Source: CAZNHL01 sp964572965
GTDB taxonomy: Bacteria > Bacteroidota > Bacteroidia > Cytophagales > UBA9547
Assembly (NCBI GenBank): GCA_964572965.1
Contig: CAZNHL010000002.1
Span: 73,835 to 137,834, forward strand
Reading direction: 5' to 3'
Length of the DNA: 64,000 nt
The notes under the pieces are model-generated. The model did not search any database and was not told the origin of the DNA. It saw only the letters and a program-made list of their open reading frames with translations. Positions 18,079 to 27,618 of the stretch are shown piece by piece; positions within the stretch are counted from its first letter, which is position 1; the number at the start of each line of letters is the position of its first letter. The position numbers were made by a program, and so were the translations under genes.

Positions 18079-18229
18079 ACCATCAATAAAATCTTTAGCA
18101 AATTATAACATTTATATGGAAGAACAGCTTTGCAATAAACCAATCACCAGCCCCTCCTTTACAGTTTAATCACCTGTGGCCTTTCCGGGGGACTGGATAT
18201 ACCAAAAAATCTTTAAATAAACTAAGAAG

Positions 18230-18259
18230 TTGCATGCAACGTCTGTACGGCTATCTTTG
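18230..18259 (+). promoter_or_regulatory. Promoter, almost no leader
   Basis: TTG at 18230-18232, a 19-bp spacer, then a perfect TATCTTTG at 18252-18259. Only 7 bases separate it from the ATG at 18267, so the message would be leaderless or nearly so, which argues against the upstream in-frame ATG at 18234 as the start. Confidence 0.6.
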
Positions 18260-18266
18260 TATTGTT

Positions 18267-18944
18267 ATGCAAACTCGTCATATTTCCCTTTCCTGTATTT
18301 TGGTCTGTGCCTTGTTTATCTGGGGCGGGCAATTGCTTGGGGCCTGTTCAGCAGCAAAAGCTCCGGTTACCAGTTTTATCAATGGAACGCTGGATACTGC
18401 TTGTTTTAATAAGCTAACTTTGGCTGAAGAGAAACAGCTTTATAATACAAAGGTAGATGTGATTGGGAAGCACCTTTCAGGTTTGCTGTTTATCAAACGT
18501 TTCCCCGACAACTCGGTCAGAACAGTTTTCTCCAATGAAATGGGAATTAAATTTTTCGACTTTGAATTCAGAGGCGATAAAGATTCTACGCTTTACTGTA
18601 TGCCGAAGCTTAATAAAAAATATGTGATCAAAACGCTCAAAAAAGATCTGAGACAAGCCTTTTTTATAATCAACCAACAACAGGGAAAAAGCCTGATTAC
18701 TGACAGTTTAGGCTATTTTTCTTTTGTCCAAAACGCAAAAGAGACAATCAATTATACTGCTACACCTGATTGCATTGCTCTTAAAAACTCCCTTTATACT
18801 AAAGAAGGAAAACAGTTGGTAAGTGTGAATTACAGTGGCCTGCAAAGCGACAGTATTTTCATTCAGCACCATACTTTCGACATGACGATTTCCCTGAAAA
18901 GGATTGTGCAGATGGAGCAAGAGTCACAAGAAGGAGAAGAATAG
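18267..18944 (+). CDS. Lipoprotein of the pigment locus, function unknown
   Basis: A 225-residue protein with a hydrophobic signal and lipobox LLGAC, lipidated Cys near residue 26. No enzyme motif is seen. The body alternates strand-like segments (LLFIKRFPDNSVRTVFSNEMGIKFFDFEF). Aryl-polyene clusters usually contain a small lipoprotein of this type. The start at 18267 is chosen from the promoter position. It ends 69 bases before the UbiA-like gene and is probably co-transcribed with it. Confidence 0.6.
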   Translation: MQTRHISLSCILVCALFIWGGQLLGACSAAKAPVTSFINGTLDTACFNKLTLAEEKQLYNTKVDVIGKHLSGLLFIKRFPDNSVRTVFSNEMGIKFFDFEFRGDKDSTLYCMPKLNKKYVIKTLKKDLRQAFFIINQQQGKSLITDSLGYFSFVQNAKETINYTATPDCIALKNSLYTKEGKQLVSVNYSGLQSDSIFIQHHTFDMTISLKRIVQMEQESQEGEE

Positions 18945-19013
18945 TTATTTGATGTCAGGTGATTGTTTCCAGAACCGGAAATCAAGTTCCGATATGACCA
19001 AAACCAATAGCTT

Positions 19014-19862
19014 ATGTGGTTAGCAAAACAGAAACCCGGTTTTTATCAGGTATTTCAGGCTTTGTCACTAGATGTGGTGGCAGGAACTTTGCTCCTTCTG
19101 ATCACTATTGAAAGCTACCTGAAAATTGAAGTACCATGGACTGCTTTTGCCTGTCTGGGTATGGCTACCTGGGCCATTTATACTATTGACCACTTGCTAG
19201 ACGTACATAAGCTTCAAAACCCACCCAGGTCTTTCAGAAGGACTTTCCACCTGAAATACAAGAAACAGCTTTTCGCTTTAGTAATTATACTCCTTGTATG
19301 TGGAATAACTACAGCGTTATTTTTACCTGCTACCATACTTAAAGTCGGATTGCTTGGTACATTATTTATTCTTTCTTATTTCTTTCTGATTACAAGGACT
19401 TCTTTCTGGCAAAAAGAAATCTGTATTGCAGTCGGTTATACCTGGGGAATTTTTGTTGCACCTCTTACCTTACTCGATGCGCATATTACCTGGGTTCAAT
19501 GGCTTTTTGTATTTCAGGTTTTCATCATGGCTTTTGCCAATCTGCTCCTGTTTTCCTGGTATGATGCAGAAAAAGACCGTCGTGACGGTTATCAGTCGAT
19601 GGTACTAAAGATTGGCCAAAAGAAGATCGGAGCATTTCTGCAAGGATTGATTTTCTTTGGTATGTGCAGTTGTATTGTTGCCATGTACGGTGCCAAAATC
19701 CCCTCAAGTATTATCATGCAGATGCTGGTTTTAATCATGTTCTCTTTACTTCTGTTGCTTTACAGAAAAAAAGAACTGTTTGAAGCCAATGACTGGTATA
19801 GAATTATTGGAGACGGCATTTTCTTTATTCCGGTATTTTTTCTGATTTATGCCCAGCTCTAA
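19014..19862 (+). CDS. UbiA-like membrane prenyltransferase homologue
   Basis: A 282-residue integral membrane protein with about eight predicted helices. Two Asp-rich motifs are visible: YTIDHLLDV (D-x3-D) near residue 62 and SWYDAEKDRRD (D-x3-D-x2-D) near 180, as in the UbiA superfamily, which attaches prenyl groups to aromatic acids. The first motif lacks the usual leading Asn-Asp pair, so substrate and activity are uncertain. Overlap of 14 bases with the methyltransferase suggests they act together on the aryl ring or head group. Confidence 0.6.
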   Translation: MWLAKQKPGFYQVFQALSLDVVAGTLLLLITIESYLKIEVPWTAFACLGMATWAIYTIDHLLDVHKLQNPPRSFRRTFHLKYKKQLFALVIILLVCGITTALFLPATILKVGLLGTLFILSYFFLITRTSFWQKEICIAVGYTWGIFVAPLTLLDAHITWVQWLFVFQVFIMAFANLLLFSWYDAEKDRRDGYQSMVLKIGQKKIGAFLQGLIFFGMCSCIVAMYGAKIPSSIIMQMLVLIMFSLLLLLYRKKELFEANDWYRIIGDGIFFIPVFFLIYAQL

Positions 19863-20493
19863 CAATTACGATAGTGTGGCCGGTATTTATGACGGATTCA
19901 GTCGCATGGTATTCGGCAACACCATTAAAAAAGCACAAGTAAACCAATTAACTTACTTTCGCCCAAATACTACTATTCTGATTGCGGGTGGCGGAACAGG
20001 CTGGATTCTGGAAGAAATCAGCAAAATCTACCCTTCCGGTTTGAATATTACTTATGTCGACAATTCCCAAGCCATGATTGAACAGGCTCAGAAACGTTTT
20101 ATTGGGTCAAACGTTATGACATTTATTAATGAACCAGTTGAAAATACAGTAATATTGCCGGAACATTATGACATAATCCTCACTCCTTTTCTCTTTGACA
20201 ATTTTTCACAGGAGCTTAGTGAAAAGGTTTTCGACTTACTGGACACCGGCCTGAAAGAAAATGGTATCTGGCTCTATACCGATTTTCAATTGACAGCAAA
20301 GGAAAGTTACTGGCAAAAAATATTACTTAAGTCCATGTATGTTTTCTTTAAAATGGTGAGTAAAGTAGAAGCTAAAAAATTGCCTGCTATAGTGAAGCTG
20401 TTTTCAAATTATGCCCTAATCGATAAGTATACTTACTATAAAGACTTCATTGTTGCACTGGCATTTCAGAAAAGCCAGACCTTAAATACATAA
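19849..20493 (+). CDS. Class I SAM-dependent methyltransferase-like protein
   Basis: A 214-residue protein. Motif I reads ILIAGGGTGWILEEI (usual form VLDxGCGTG), followed by ITYVDNSQAMIEQA (motif II with acidic Asp) and a DIILTPFLFDNF block. The Gly-rich loop is intact although the leading Asp is replaced. It overlaps the UbiA-like gene by 14 bases. It could methylate the aryl ring, as flexirubins often carry ring methyl groups. Confidence 0.72.
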   Translation: MPSSNNYDSVAGIYDGFSRMVFGNTIKKAQVNQLTYFRPNTTILIAGGGTGWILEEISKIYPSGLNITYVDNSQAMIEQAQKRFIGSNVMTFINEPVENTVILPEHYDIILTPFLFDNFSQELSEKVFDLLDTGLKENGIWLYTDFQLTAKESYWQKILLKSMYVFFKMVSKVEAKKLPAIVKLFSNYALIDKYTYYKDFIVALAFQKSQTLNT

Positions 20494-20517
20494 GAGATGC
20501 TTAAACGCCATGTAAGA

Positions 20518-20549
20518 TTTGTACCAATCATACTTAATGATTAAATTTG
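20518..20549 (+). promoter_or_regulatory. Consensus Bacteroidota promoter of the second pigment operon
   Basis: TTTG at 20518-20521, a 20-bp spacer and TAAATTTG at 20542-20549 match both consensus boxes exactly. Transcription would start about 42 bases before the dehydratase ATG at 20598. It shares its -7 box sequence with the promoter at 3952. Confidence 0.75.
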
Positions 20550-20597
20550 AGATTCTGTAAACCTGTGAAAGGTTGAGATCTAAAACAGACATTCCGA

Positions 20598-20957
20598 ATG
20601 CTATCTAACGATTTCTATCATATTGCATCTGCCAATTCAGCTGAAAATACTATTCGTGCCGAAATCAGCCTGAATGCAGAACATCATATTTTTAAAGGAC
20701 ATTTCCCGTCTGTACCTGTAGTACCCGGCGTATGTATGCTGCAGATTATGAAGGAACTTCTGGAAAACAACCTTAACAAAGAATTACAACTCATTGGTGC
20801 TAAAGAAATTAAATTCTTATCACTGATCAACCCTCTCGAAGTTGGCAATCTGAACATTGGCCTGGACTATACGATAGCAGAAGGACAAATCAATGCTGTT
20901 GGCAGTATTACTGACAGCGAAAAAACATATTTCAAATTCAAGGGCCAATACCAATAA
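20598..20957 (+). CDS. Hotdog-fold 3-hydroxyacyl-ACP dehydratase (ApeI/FabZ-like), lacks catalytic Glu
   Basis: A 119-residue FabZ-type protein with HHIFKGHFPSVPVVPGV, catalytic His35 intact. The FabZ Glu in the following helix is replaced by Gln49 (GVCMLQIMKE). It probably dehydrates 3-hydroxy intermediates together with the hotdog protein at 8759, which has the Glu and lacks the His. It ends with its stop overlapping the glycosyltransferase start by one base. Confidence 0.8.
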   Translation: MLSNDFYHIASANSAENTIRAEISLNAEHHIFKGHFPSVPVVPGVCMLQIMKELLENNLNKELQLIGAKEIKFLSLINPLEVGNLNIGLDYTIAEGQINAVGSITDSEKTYFKFKGQYQ

Positions 20958-22129
20958 TGACCGATAAAGCACAATATCAGTCAGAGTTTGACGCGCTGAA
21001 AGTATGCGTACTCATTCCAACCTACAACAATTCGGGCACGATCGCAGACGTGATTGAAGGTGTTTCTGCCTATACACACAATATCATTGTTGTCAACGAC
21101 GGGTCCACAGACAATACAGAAAGCCTGTTGAAGCAATTCCCCAACATTACCGTTCATTCTTACAGTCCGAACAGAGGTAAAGGGAATGCATTGCGCACGG
21201 GTTTTAAAGTAGCAGTAGAAAATGGATATGATTATGCCATCACCATTGATTCTGATGGTCAGCATTATCCAAAAGACCTGCCTACCTTTTTGGAAAAAAT
21301 AAAAGCTGAACCCGGAAGCCTGATTATCGGAGCCCGTAATATGGACCAATCAAGTGTACCAGGAAAAAGCAGCTTTGGTAATAAATTTTCGAATTTCTGG
21401 TTTAAAGTAGAAACAGGTATTACAGTACCTGATACGCAATCCGGCTATAGGCTTTACCCTGTGAAACAATTGAGCAGCATGCGTTTTTTCACTGTAAAGT
21501 ACGAATTTGAAATAGAGGTAATTGTGCGTGCAGCCTGGGCAGGAATTCCGGTTACAAGTGTTCCTGTATTGGTCTATTATCCGCCACAGGAAGAACGGGT
21601 TTCCCATTTCAGACCATTCAAGGATTTCAGCCGGATAAGTGTTCTGAACACTGTATTGGTAACAATCCTGATATTATATATCAAACCCAGAGACATCTTC
21701 AGATCGTTTCAAAAAAAAAACTTTAAGGAGATCCTCTTTGACCCGAACGAAAGCTTAAAAACGAAAGTATTTTCTATTGCATTCGGGGTTTTTATGGGAA
21801 TTGTACCATTATGGGGATTCCAGATGATTATTGCTGTCGCGGTTTGTATATGGCTAAAACTCAATAAATTTCTGGTATTGACATCAGCTCAGGTAAGTTT
21901 ACCACCATTTATCCCGATTATCATTTTCTTAAGTTTTGAAATGGGGAAAATTGGCATGGGAGACAAAGCTGTCAGCTTTGCATCACATAAAGGTTTAAGC
22001 CTTGACAACATTCATATTAATATTACCCAGTATCTGATCGGAAGTATAATTCTGGCAGTAACAGCAGCCGCTGTAGCAGCATTTGTTTCTTTTACTATAC
22101 TTAAACTGACTTCAGCTAAAAACAAATAA
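20957..22129 (+). CDS. Family 2 glycosyltransferase with C-terminal DUF2062
   Basis: A 390-residue protein. Residues 1-235 form a dolichyl-phosphate-mannose-synthase-like GT2 domain: VLIPTYNN, IVVNDGSTDNT, and the metal-binding DSDGQHYPKD. Residues 260-385 hold two or three membrane helices of DUF2062 (FGVFMGIVPLWGFQM). The joint contains a run of ten A at 21711-21720. It likely transfers a sugar to a lipid or pigment carrier. GT/acyltransferase genes are part of many aryl-polyene clusters. Confidence 0.82.
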   Translation: MTDKAQYQSEFDALKVCVLIPTYNNSGTIADVIEGVSAYTHNIIVVNDGSTDNTESLLKQFPNITVHSYSPNRGKGNALRTGFKVAVENGYDYAITIDSDGQHYPKDLPTFLEKIKAEPGSLIIGARNMDQSSVPGKSSFGNKFSNFWFKVETGITVPDTQSGYRLYPVKQLSSMRFFTVKYEFEIEVIVRAAWAGIPVTSVPVLVYYPPQEERVSHFRPFKDFSRISVLNTVLVTILILYIKPRDIFRSFQKKNFKEILFDPNESLKTKVFSIAFGVFMGIVPLWGFQMIIAVAVCIWLKLNKFLVLTSAQVSLPPFIPIIIFLSFEMGKIGMGDKAVSFASHKGLSLDNIHINITQYLIGSIILAVTAAAVAAFVSFTILKLTSAKNK

Positions 22130-22137
22130 TTCATAGA

Positions 22138-25100
22138 ATGACCAACGTCTTTGTCTCGATATATTTATTTTTTGAAACAAAAAAAGCGCTTTTTTGGACT
22201 ATCCTACTACTTACTGTAGCTTCTGCTGCATTTCTGGCAGCTCAGATACGCTTTGAAGAAGATATCACCAAAGTACTTCCTAAAGACTCTAAAACCAGCA
22301 AACTTTCTTTCGTTTTTGAGAACTCTAAGTTTCTTGAAAAAATAGTCCTGACAGTTTCGCTGAAAGACAGTAACGCTGCTGCACAACCTGACAGTCTTAT
22401 TGAATACACCAACTCGCTGGTAGAAACGCTGAACCACAAATACGGTTCATACATTAAAAATATCCAGCACCAGGTAGACGACAACATGGCAATGAACATG
22501 TATGGCGCTATCAGTAACAACATTCCAATTTTCCTGGATGAAGAAGACTACAAAAGTATTGATACACTTATCACGGAAAGTAAGTTAAAAACAACGCTGG
22601 AAAAAGATTATCAGCAGCTTACCTCTCCTACCGGTATTGTATTTAAGCGCATTATTGCCAACGATCCGGTTGGAATTTCTATGCTGGGCTTAAAAAAAAT
22701 GCAAAGCCTGCAGTATGACGATAATTACCAGCTATACAATAACCATATACTGACTAAAGATCAGAAGCATCTTTTACTTTTCATTGTTCCGGCAAATGCA
22801 ACCAACGAAACAAACGAAAATGCGAAATTCATTGATGGCCTTAAAAGCACCATTGACAGTCTTTCGGCAAGCAGCTTTAAAAACTACAAAGCTGAATACT
22901 TCGGAGCCACTGCTGTAGCTGTTGACAATGCCAAACAGTTAAGAAAAGATACTTTCCTGACTTTGAGCATTACCATTATTGGTTTGTTGGTTGTTTTCGG
23001 ATTTTTCTTCCGCAAGCTAAGCGTCTCTCTCATCATTCTGATTCCTGTCATCTTCGGAGCCATGTTCTCTCTGGCAATCGTCTACCTGGTCAAAGGAGAG
23101 ATTTCCATTATTGCCATGGGTGCCGGTTCCATAGTATTGGGTATTGCAGTCAATTATTCGTTGCACTTTCTCACACATATGCGTCACCACGATGCTGACA
23201 TTAAGGAAGTGATCAAGGAATTAACCATTCCAATGACCCTGGGCAGTGCAACTACTGTCGGCGGTTTCCTTTGCCTTCAGTTTGTGCAGGCTGATATGTT
23301 GAAAGACCTCGGGCTTTTTGCTGCTTTCAGTTTAGTTGGCGCGGCATTGTTCTCGCTCATTTTCCTGCCACATTTAATTAATGGCAGAATCAAAAAAAGC
23401 AACTCTAACGAAAAGCTACTGAACAGCATCGGCGCAGGTTTAAGCCCACAGGCCAATAAATTTGTAATCTGGATAATTGTTATTTTAACACCGGTTTGGT
23501 TCTATTTTGCCAATTATGTTTCCTTCGAAACAGACCTGAAGAAAATGAACTTCATGTCCGAAGAATTAAAGATTTCGGAAAGCAACCTGAATAAACTCAA
23601 TAGTTATACATTACAGTCTGTTTACCTGATTTCTAGTGGTAACAACCTGAATACCGCACTAAACAATAATGAAAAGCTGAACTCAAAGCTGAAAGAGCTA
23701 AAAGCGAATGGAGTAATCAGTAAATACTCTGGTGTTTCTACCTTGATCATTTCTGAGCAATTACAAAAGCAGCGTATTGCAAGATGGAATGCTTACTGGA
23801 CTCCTGAAAAGAAAGCAACTTTGATCAAAAACCTTGNNNNNNNNNNGGCGCTGTGGTTGGTTTTAGCCCAACTGCTTTTGAGAATTTCAAGACGTTGCTA
23901 AATAAAGATTATGGGCTGATTGATCAGGCAGAACTGGAAGATGTCCGCAAAACTTTACTCGACGATTATATTTCTGATAAAAAGGGAGTAACTACTGTTA
24001 TCACACTGGTTAAAGTTAATAAAGGTCAGAAAGAAAAAGTTTATGCCGCATTCTCTGATAAAGAAGATGTTGCCATTTTCGACAAGCAATACCTGACACA
24101 GAAGTTCATCGAAGTAGTTCAGAATGATTTTACTACCATTGCAACGATCACTTCATGTTTTGTATTAATCGCTCTGTTGCTGGCTTACGGGCGTATTGAA
24201 CTGACCCTGATCACCTTCATACCAATGATCATTACCTGGGTATGGATTCTTGGTATTATGGGCTTACTGGGCATTAAGTTCAACATTGTCAATATCATCA
24301 TTTCTACGTTCATTTTTGGCCTCGGCGACGACTACAGTATTTTCGTCATGGACGGCCTTCTTGAAAAATATAAAACAGGAACGAACAAAATAGCGTCTTT
24401 CCGTACTTCTATTGTACTTTCTGCTGTAACCACCATTCTTGGCCTTGGTGTATTGATATTTGCTTCTCACCCTGCATTGAAATCAATTGCAGCCATATCA
24501 ATCATTGGTATCGGTTGTGTATTGCTGGTTTCGCAAACAATGGTGCCTTTCCTTTTCAAAATATTTATATCTGACAGAACAGAGAAAGGACTTAGCCCGA
24601 TAACATTCTTTGGCTTACTTAAATCAGCTTTTGCATTCTACTATTTCTTTTTGGGATGTATTCTTTTAACACTTGCAGGCTTTATTCTTACTAAGCTGAT
24701 ACCTGTAGGCCGCAAGCAATGCAAATACGCATATCACTGGATTTTAGCTCACTTCAGCTGTTCTCTTATTTACATCATGATGAACGTGAAGAAAAACATA
24801 TTCCATCCATTGGGAAGGTCTATTGTGTACAACTTAGCTAAGGGAACTGAAACTCAAAAGTACATCAGGAATCCGGACAAAGAAGATTTTAGTAAACCGG
24901 CTGTTATCATTGCCAACCACCAGTCATTCCTTGACATTTTATTGATGGTGATGATTAGCCCTAAAGTTGTACTGGTAACCAGCGACTGGGTATGGAATTC
25001 GCCATTCTTTGGTGCAGCAGTAAGGATGGCTGATTATTTCCCTGCCAAAGATGGTGCAGAAGCAGGCTTAGAGAAACTGGAACAAAAAGTAAAAGAAGGT

Positions 25101-26060
25101 TATTCGATTGTTATTTTCCCGGAAGGTACTCGCTCTGTAGACGGAAAAATTGCCCGGTTCCACAAAGGAGCTTTCCTGTTGGCAGAAAAGCTCAATCTGG
25201 ATATCCTGCCAATCGTGATTCATGGCACGGCAGAAACAATGACAAAGGGCGATTTCCTGTTGAAAGACGGAACAATTACACTTAAGTTTTTGCCAAGAAT
25301 TACTCCGGAGAACAAAGAGTTTGGTAATACTTATTCTGAAAGAGCTAAACTGATCGGACGTTATTTCCGCACTCAATACGCAGAACTTTCGCAGGAAATT
25401 GAAACAGTAAAATACTTCCGTAAACCATTAATCAGCAACTACATCTATAAAGGTGCTATTCTTGAGTGGTATATGAGAATAAAAATTGCTTTGGAAGACA
25501 ATTACAAATACTTTAATGAAGAGGTACCCACGCAAGGCAAAATCCTTGATATCGGCTGTGGCTATGGTTTCCTCAGCTATATGCTTCATTTTACTTCCAA
25601 TGACAGAGACATCACCGGTGTAGATTATGATCAGGAGAAAATAGCAACAGCACAGCACAGTTATCTTCGCTCTGACAGAATCAGATTCTTTGCTTCTGAC
25701 ATTCTAAAGTTTAATTTTGAAACTTATAATTGCATTATAATAAGCGATGTGCTTCATTACCTTCAACCCGACGATCAATTAAAAGTACTGGAGAAATGCC
25801 ATGCCAGCTTACTACCTGGTGGTAAACTGATTATCAGAGACGGGAACAAAGATTTGAAGAACAGACATAAAGGCACAGAATTGTCTGAATTTATGTCAAC
25901 GAAAGTGGTTAATTTTAACCAGACAAAATCAGAAGGATTGTTCTTTTTATCAGCAGAAACAATCAAAAACTTTGCATCCCAACATCAGATGAGTGCAAAA
26001 ATCAAAGATGAAACTAAACTGACTTCCAATATTACTTTTGTATTGGAAAAAGAAGCGTAA
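22138..26060 (+). CDS. Trifunctional MMPL transporter / acyltransferase / methyltransferase
   Basis: One gene of about 1,307 residues, interrupted by ten placeholder Ns at 23837. Residues 1 to about 850 form an MMPL/RND-type exporter with two sets of membrane helices. Next is a PlsC-type acyltransferase with NHQSFLD (H-x4-D) near 920 and FPEGTRS near 995. The end is a class I methyltransferase with ILDIGCGYG near 1135. The frame is open across all three parts downstream of the Ns. This fusion is a recognised type in Bacteroidota. It would flip the pigment outward, and acylate and methylate it. Starts 8 bases after the glycosyltransferase. Confidence 0.85.
23837..23846. other. Ten-N scaffold join inside the MMPL gene
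   Basis: Upstream coding sequence is in one frame and downstream in another if the Ns are counted as ten. Merging the flanks by the single shared G gives the in-frame reading KNLGAVVGF, so probably nothing is missing. A true gap of 2, 5 or 8 bases would also keep the frame. Confidence 0.85.
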
Positions 26061-26103
26061 TCTAAAAGAGACATTAATTAAAATAACACATACACAGCTA
26101 GAA

Positions 26104-27618
26104 ATGAGCGAGTTTGATTTTGTAATTGTAGGAAGTGGGCTTGGAGGACTGGCTTGTGGTGCCATTCTTGGGAAACACGGCTACAAAGTCCTGATACTGG
26201 AAAAAAACAAACAAATTGGAGGTAACCTGCAAACATTTGCCCGTGACAAAGTAATTTTTGATTCGGGAGTTCACTATTTGGGAGGTATGGAAAAGGGACA
26301 AAACCTTTACCAGTTCTTCAAATACCTTGAGGTAATGGACAGTCTTAAAATCCAGAAACTCAATGAGGAGGCTTTTGACAAAATCATTTTTGGTGACGAC
26401 GAAACTGAGTATTGCTACGCTCAGGGCTATGACAAATTCATAGAAGTACTTTCAAATCAATTCCCTGAAGATAGAGAAGCAATCATCAAATATTGTGATG
26501 TTATTAAAGACTGCTGTACAAAATTCCCTTTGTACAACCTGAGTACCGAAAGTAACTCACATTTTGAATCAAATGAGAGCTTAAGCACAGACACTAAAAC
26601 GTTTATTGAGTCTATTACTCAAAACGAAAAACTAAGAGCTGTACTTGGTGGCAATAACCCTCTTTATGCAGGTATTGCTGATAAAACGCCATTGTATGTA
26701 CACGCTTTGATTCTGAACAGCTATATCGAAAGTTCATACAGATGTATTGACGGAGGTTCCCAGATTTCGCGTGCGTTGCATAAGCTTATCAAAAAAAATG
26801 GTGGTGAAATAAAAAAACATCAGGACGTTAAGCGTTTTGTGGTAGAGGACGGAATAGTAACTCACGTAGAAACCAAACTGGGTGAAAAGTTCTACGGAAA
26901 AAATTTCATATCCAACATCCATCCGTCTGTGACGCTGGACATGACTCCGACTGAAAAAATCAGACCTGCATTCAGACACCGCATTCATAGTCTTGAAAAC
27001 TCTGTTTCTGCATTTGTGATCAATGCAGTAATGAAAGAAGATGCATTCCCATACCTTGACCATAACTACTATTCTTATGAAGGTACCAATGTATGGGATA
27101 CAATGAATTATACAGAAGAAACATGGCCACGTGGCTATGCCTTCTTCAACTCAGCTCATTCTAAATCTACCACATGGTCAGAAGGAATTACCCTAATGGC
27201 TTACATGTATCATGATGAAGTAAAAGAATGGGAAAACACCTTCAACATGGCTGGCTATGAGGAAGACAGAGGTAAGAGCTATGAGGAATTCAAAAAGAGA
27301 AAAGCCGAAAAACTGCTCGACCAGGTAGAAAAGAAATTCCCTGGTATCCGCAATGCCATCAAATCATACTATACTTCTACCCCGCTGACATTTAAAGACT
27401 ATATAGGCACTACTGACGGCTCTATGTACGGAGTAGTAAAAGATTATAAAGATCCGCTGAAAACATTTATTACACCAAAAACAAAAGTACCAAACCTTTT
27501 CCTTACAGGACAAAATCTGAACCTTCATGGTATTTTAGGGGTTACTGTAAGTGCCTTCGTTACCTGTTTTGAATTCGTGGATCAGCATAAATTAATTGAA
27601 GAGGTTAGAAATGCTTAA
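26104..27618 (+). CDS. Phytoene desaturase/isomerase-like FAD protein of the pigment locus
   Basis: A 504-residue protein with the dinucleotide fold VIVGSGLGGLACGAILGKHGYKVLILEKN at its start and GTTDGSMYG and LTGQNLNLHGILGVTVSAF at its end, as in the carotenoid isomerase and retinol-saturase family. ATG at 26104 places the FAD motif at residues 8-13. It is unlike the two CrtI-type genes at 48204 and 52026. It probably acts on the aryl polyene chain (isomerisation or redox) rather than on carotenoids. It is 43 bases after the fusion gene and overlaps the next by 8. Confidence 0.75.
   Translation: MSEFDFVIVGSGLGGLACGAILGKHGYKVLILEKNKQIGGNLQTFARDKVIFDSGVHYLGGMEKGQNLYQFFKYLEVMDSLKIQKLNEEAFDKIIFGDDETEYCYAQGYDKFIEVLSNQFPEDREAIIKYCDVIKDCCTKFPLYNLSTESNSHFESNESLSTDTKTFIESITQNEKLRAVLGGNNPLYAGIADKTPLYVHALILNSYIESSYRCIDGGSQISRALHKLIKKNGGEIKKHQDVKRFVVEDGIVTHVETKLGEKFYGKNFISNIHPSVTLDMTPTEKIRPAFRHRIHSLENSVSAFVINAVMKEDAFPYLDHNYYSYEGTNVWDTMNYTEETWPRGYAFFNSAHSKSTTWSEGITLMAYMYHDEVKEWENTFNMAGYEEDRGKSYEEFKKRKAEKLLDQVEKKFPGIRNAIKSYYTSTPLTFKDYIGTTDGSMYGVVKDYKDPLKTFITPKTKVPNLFLTGQNLNLHGILGVTVSAFVTCFEFVDQHKLIEEVRNA

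Noticed and set aside
22138..23901. Apparent frameshift and early stop in the MMPL gene
   Set aside because: The break coincides with ten placeholder Ns; a one-base overlap of the flanks restores the frame.
26104..27618. Phytoene-desaturase-like gene considered as part of carotenoid synthesis
   Set aside because: It is embedded in the aryl-polyene operon with overlapping neighbours, and the carotenoid operon already has its own CrtI and CrtD-like genes.
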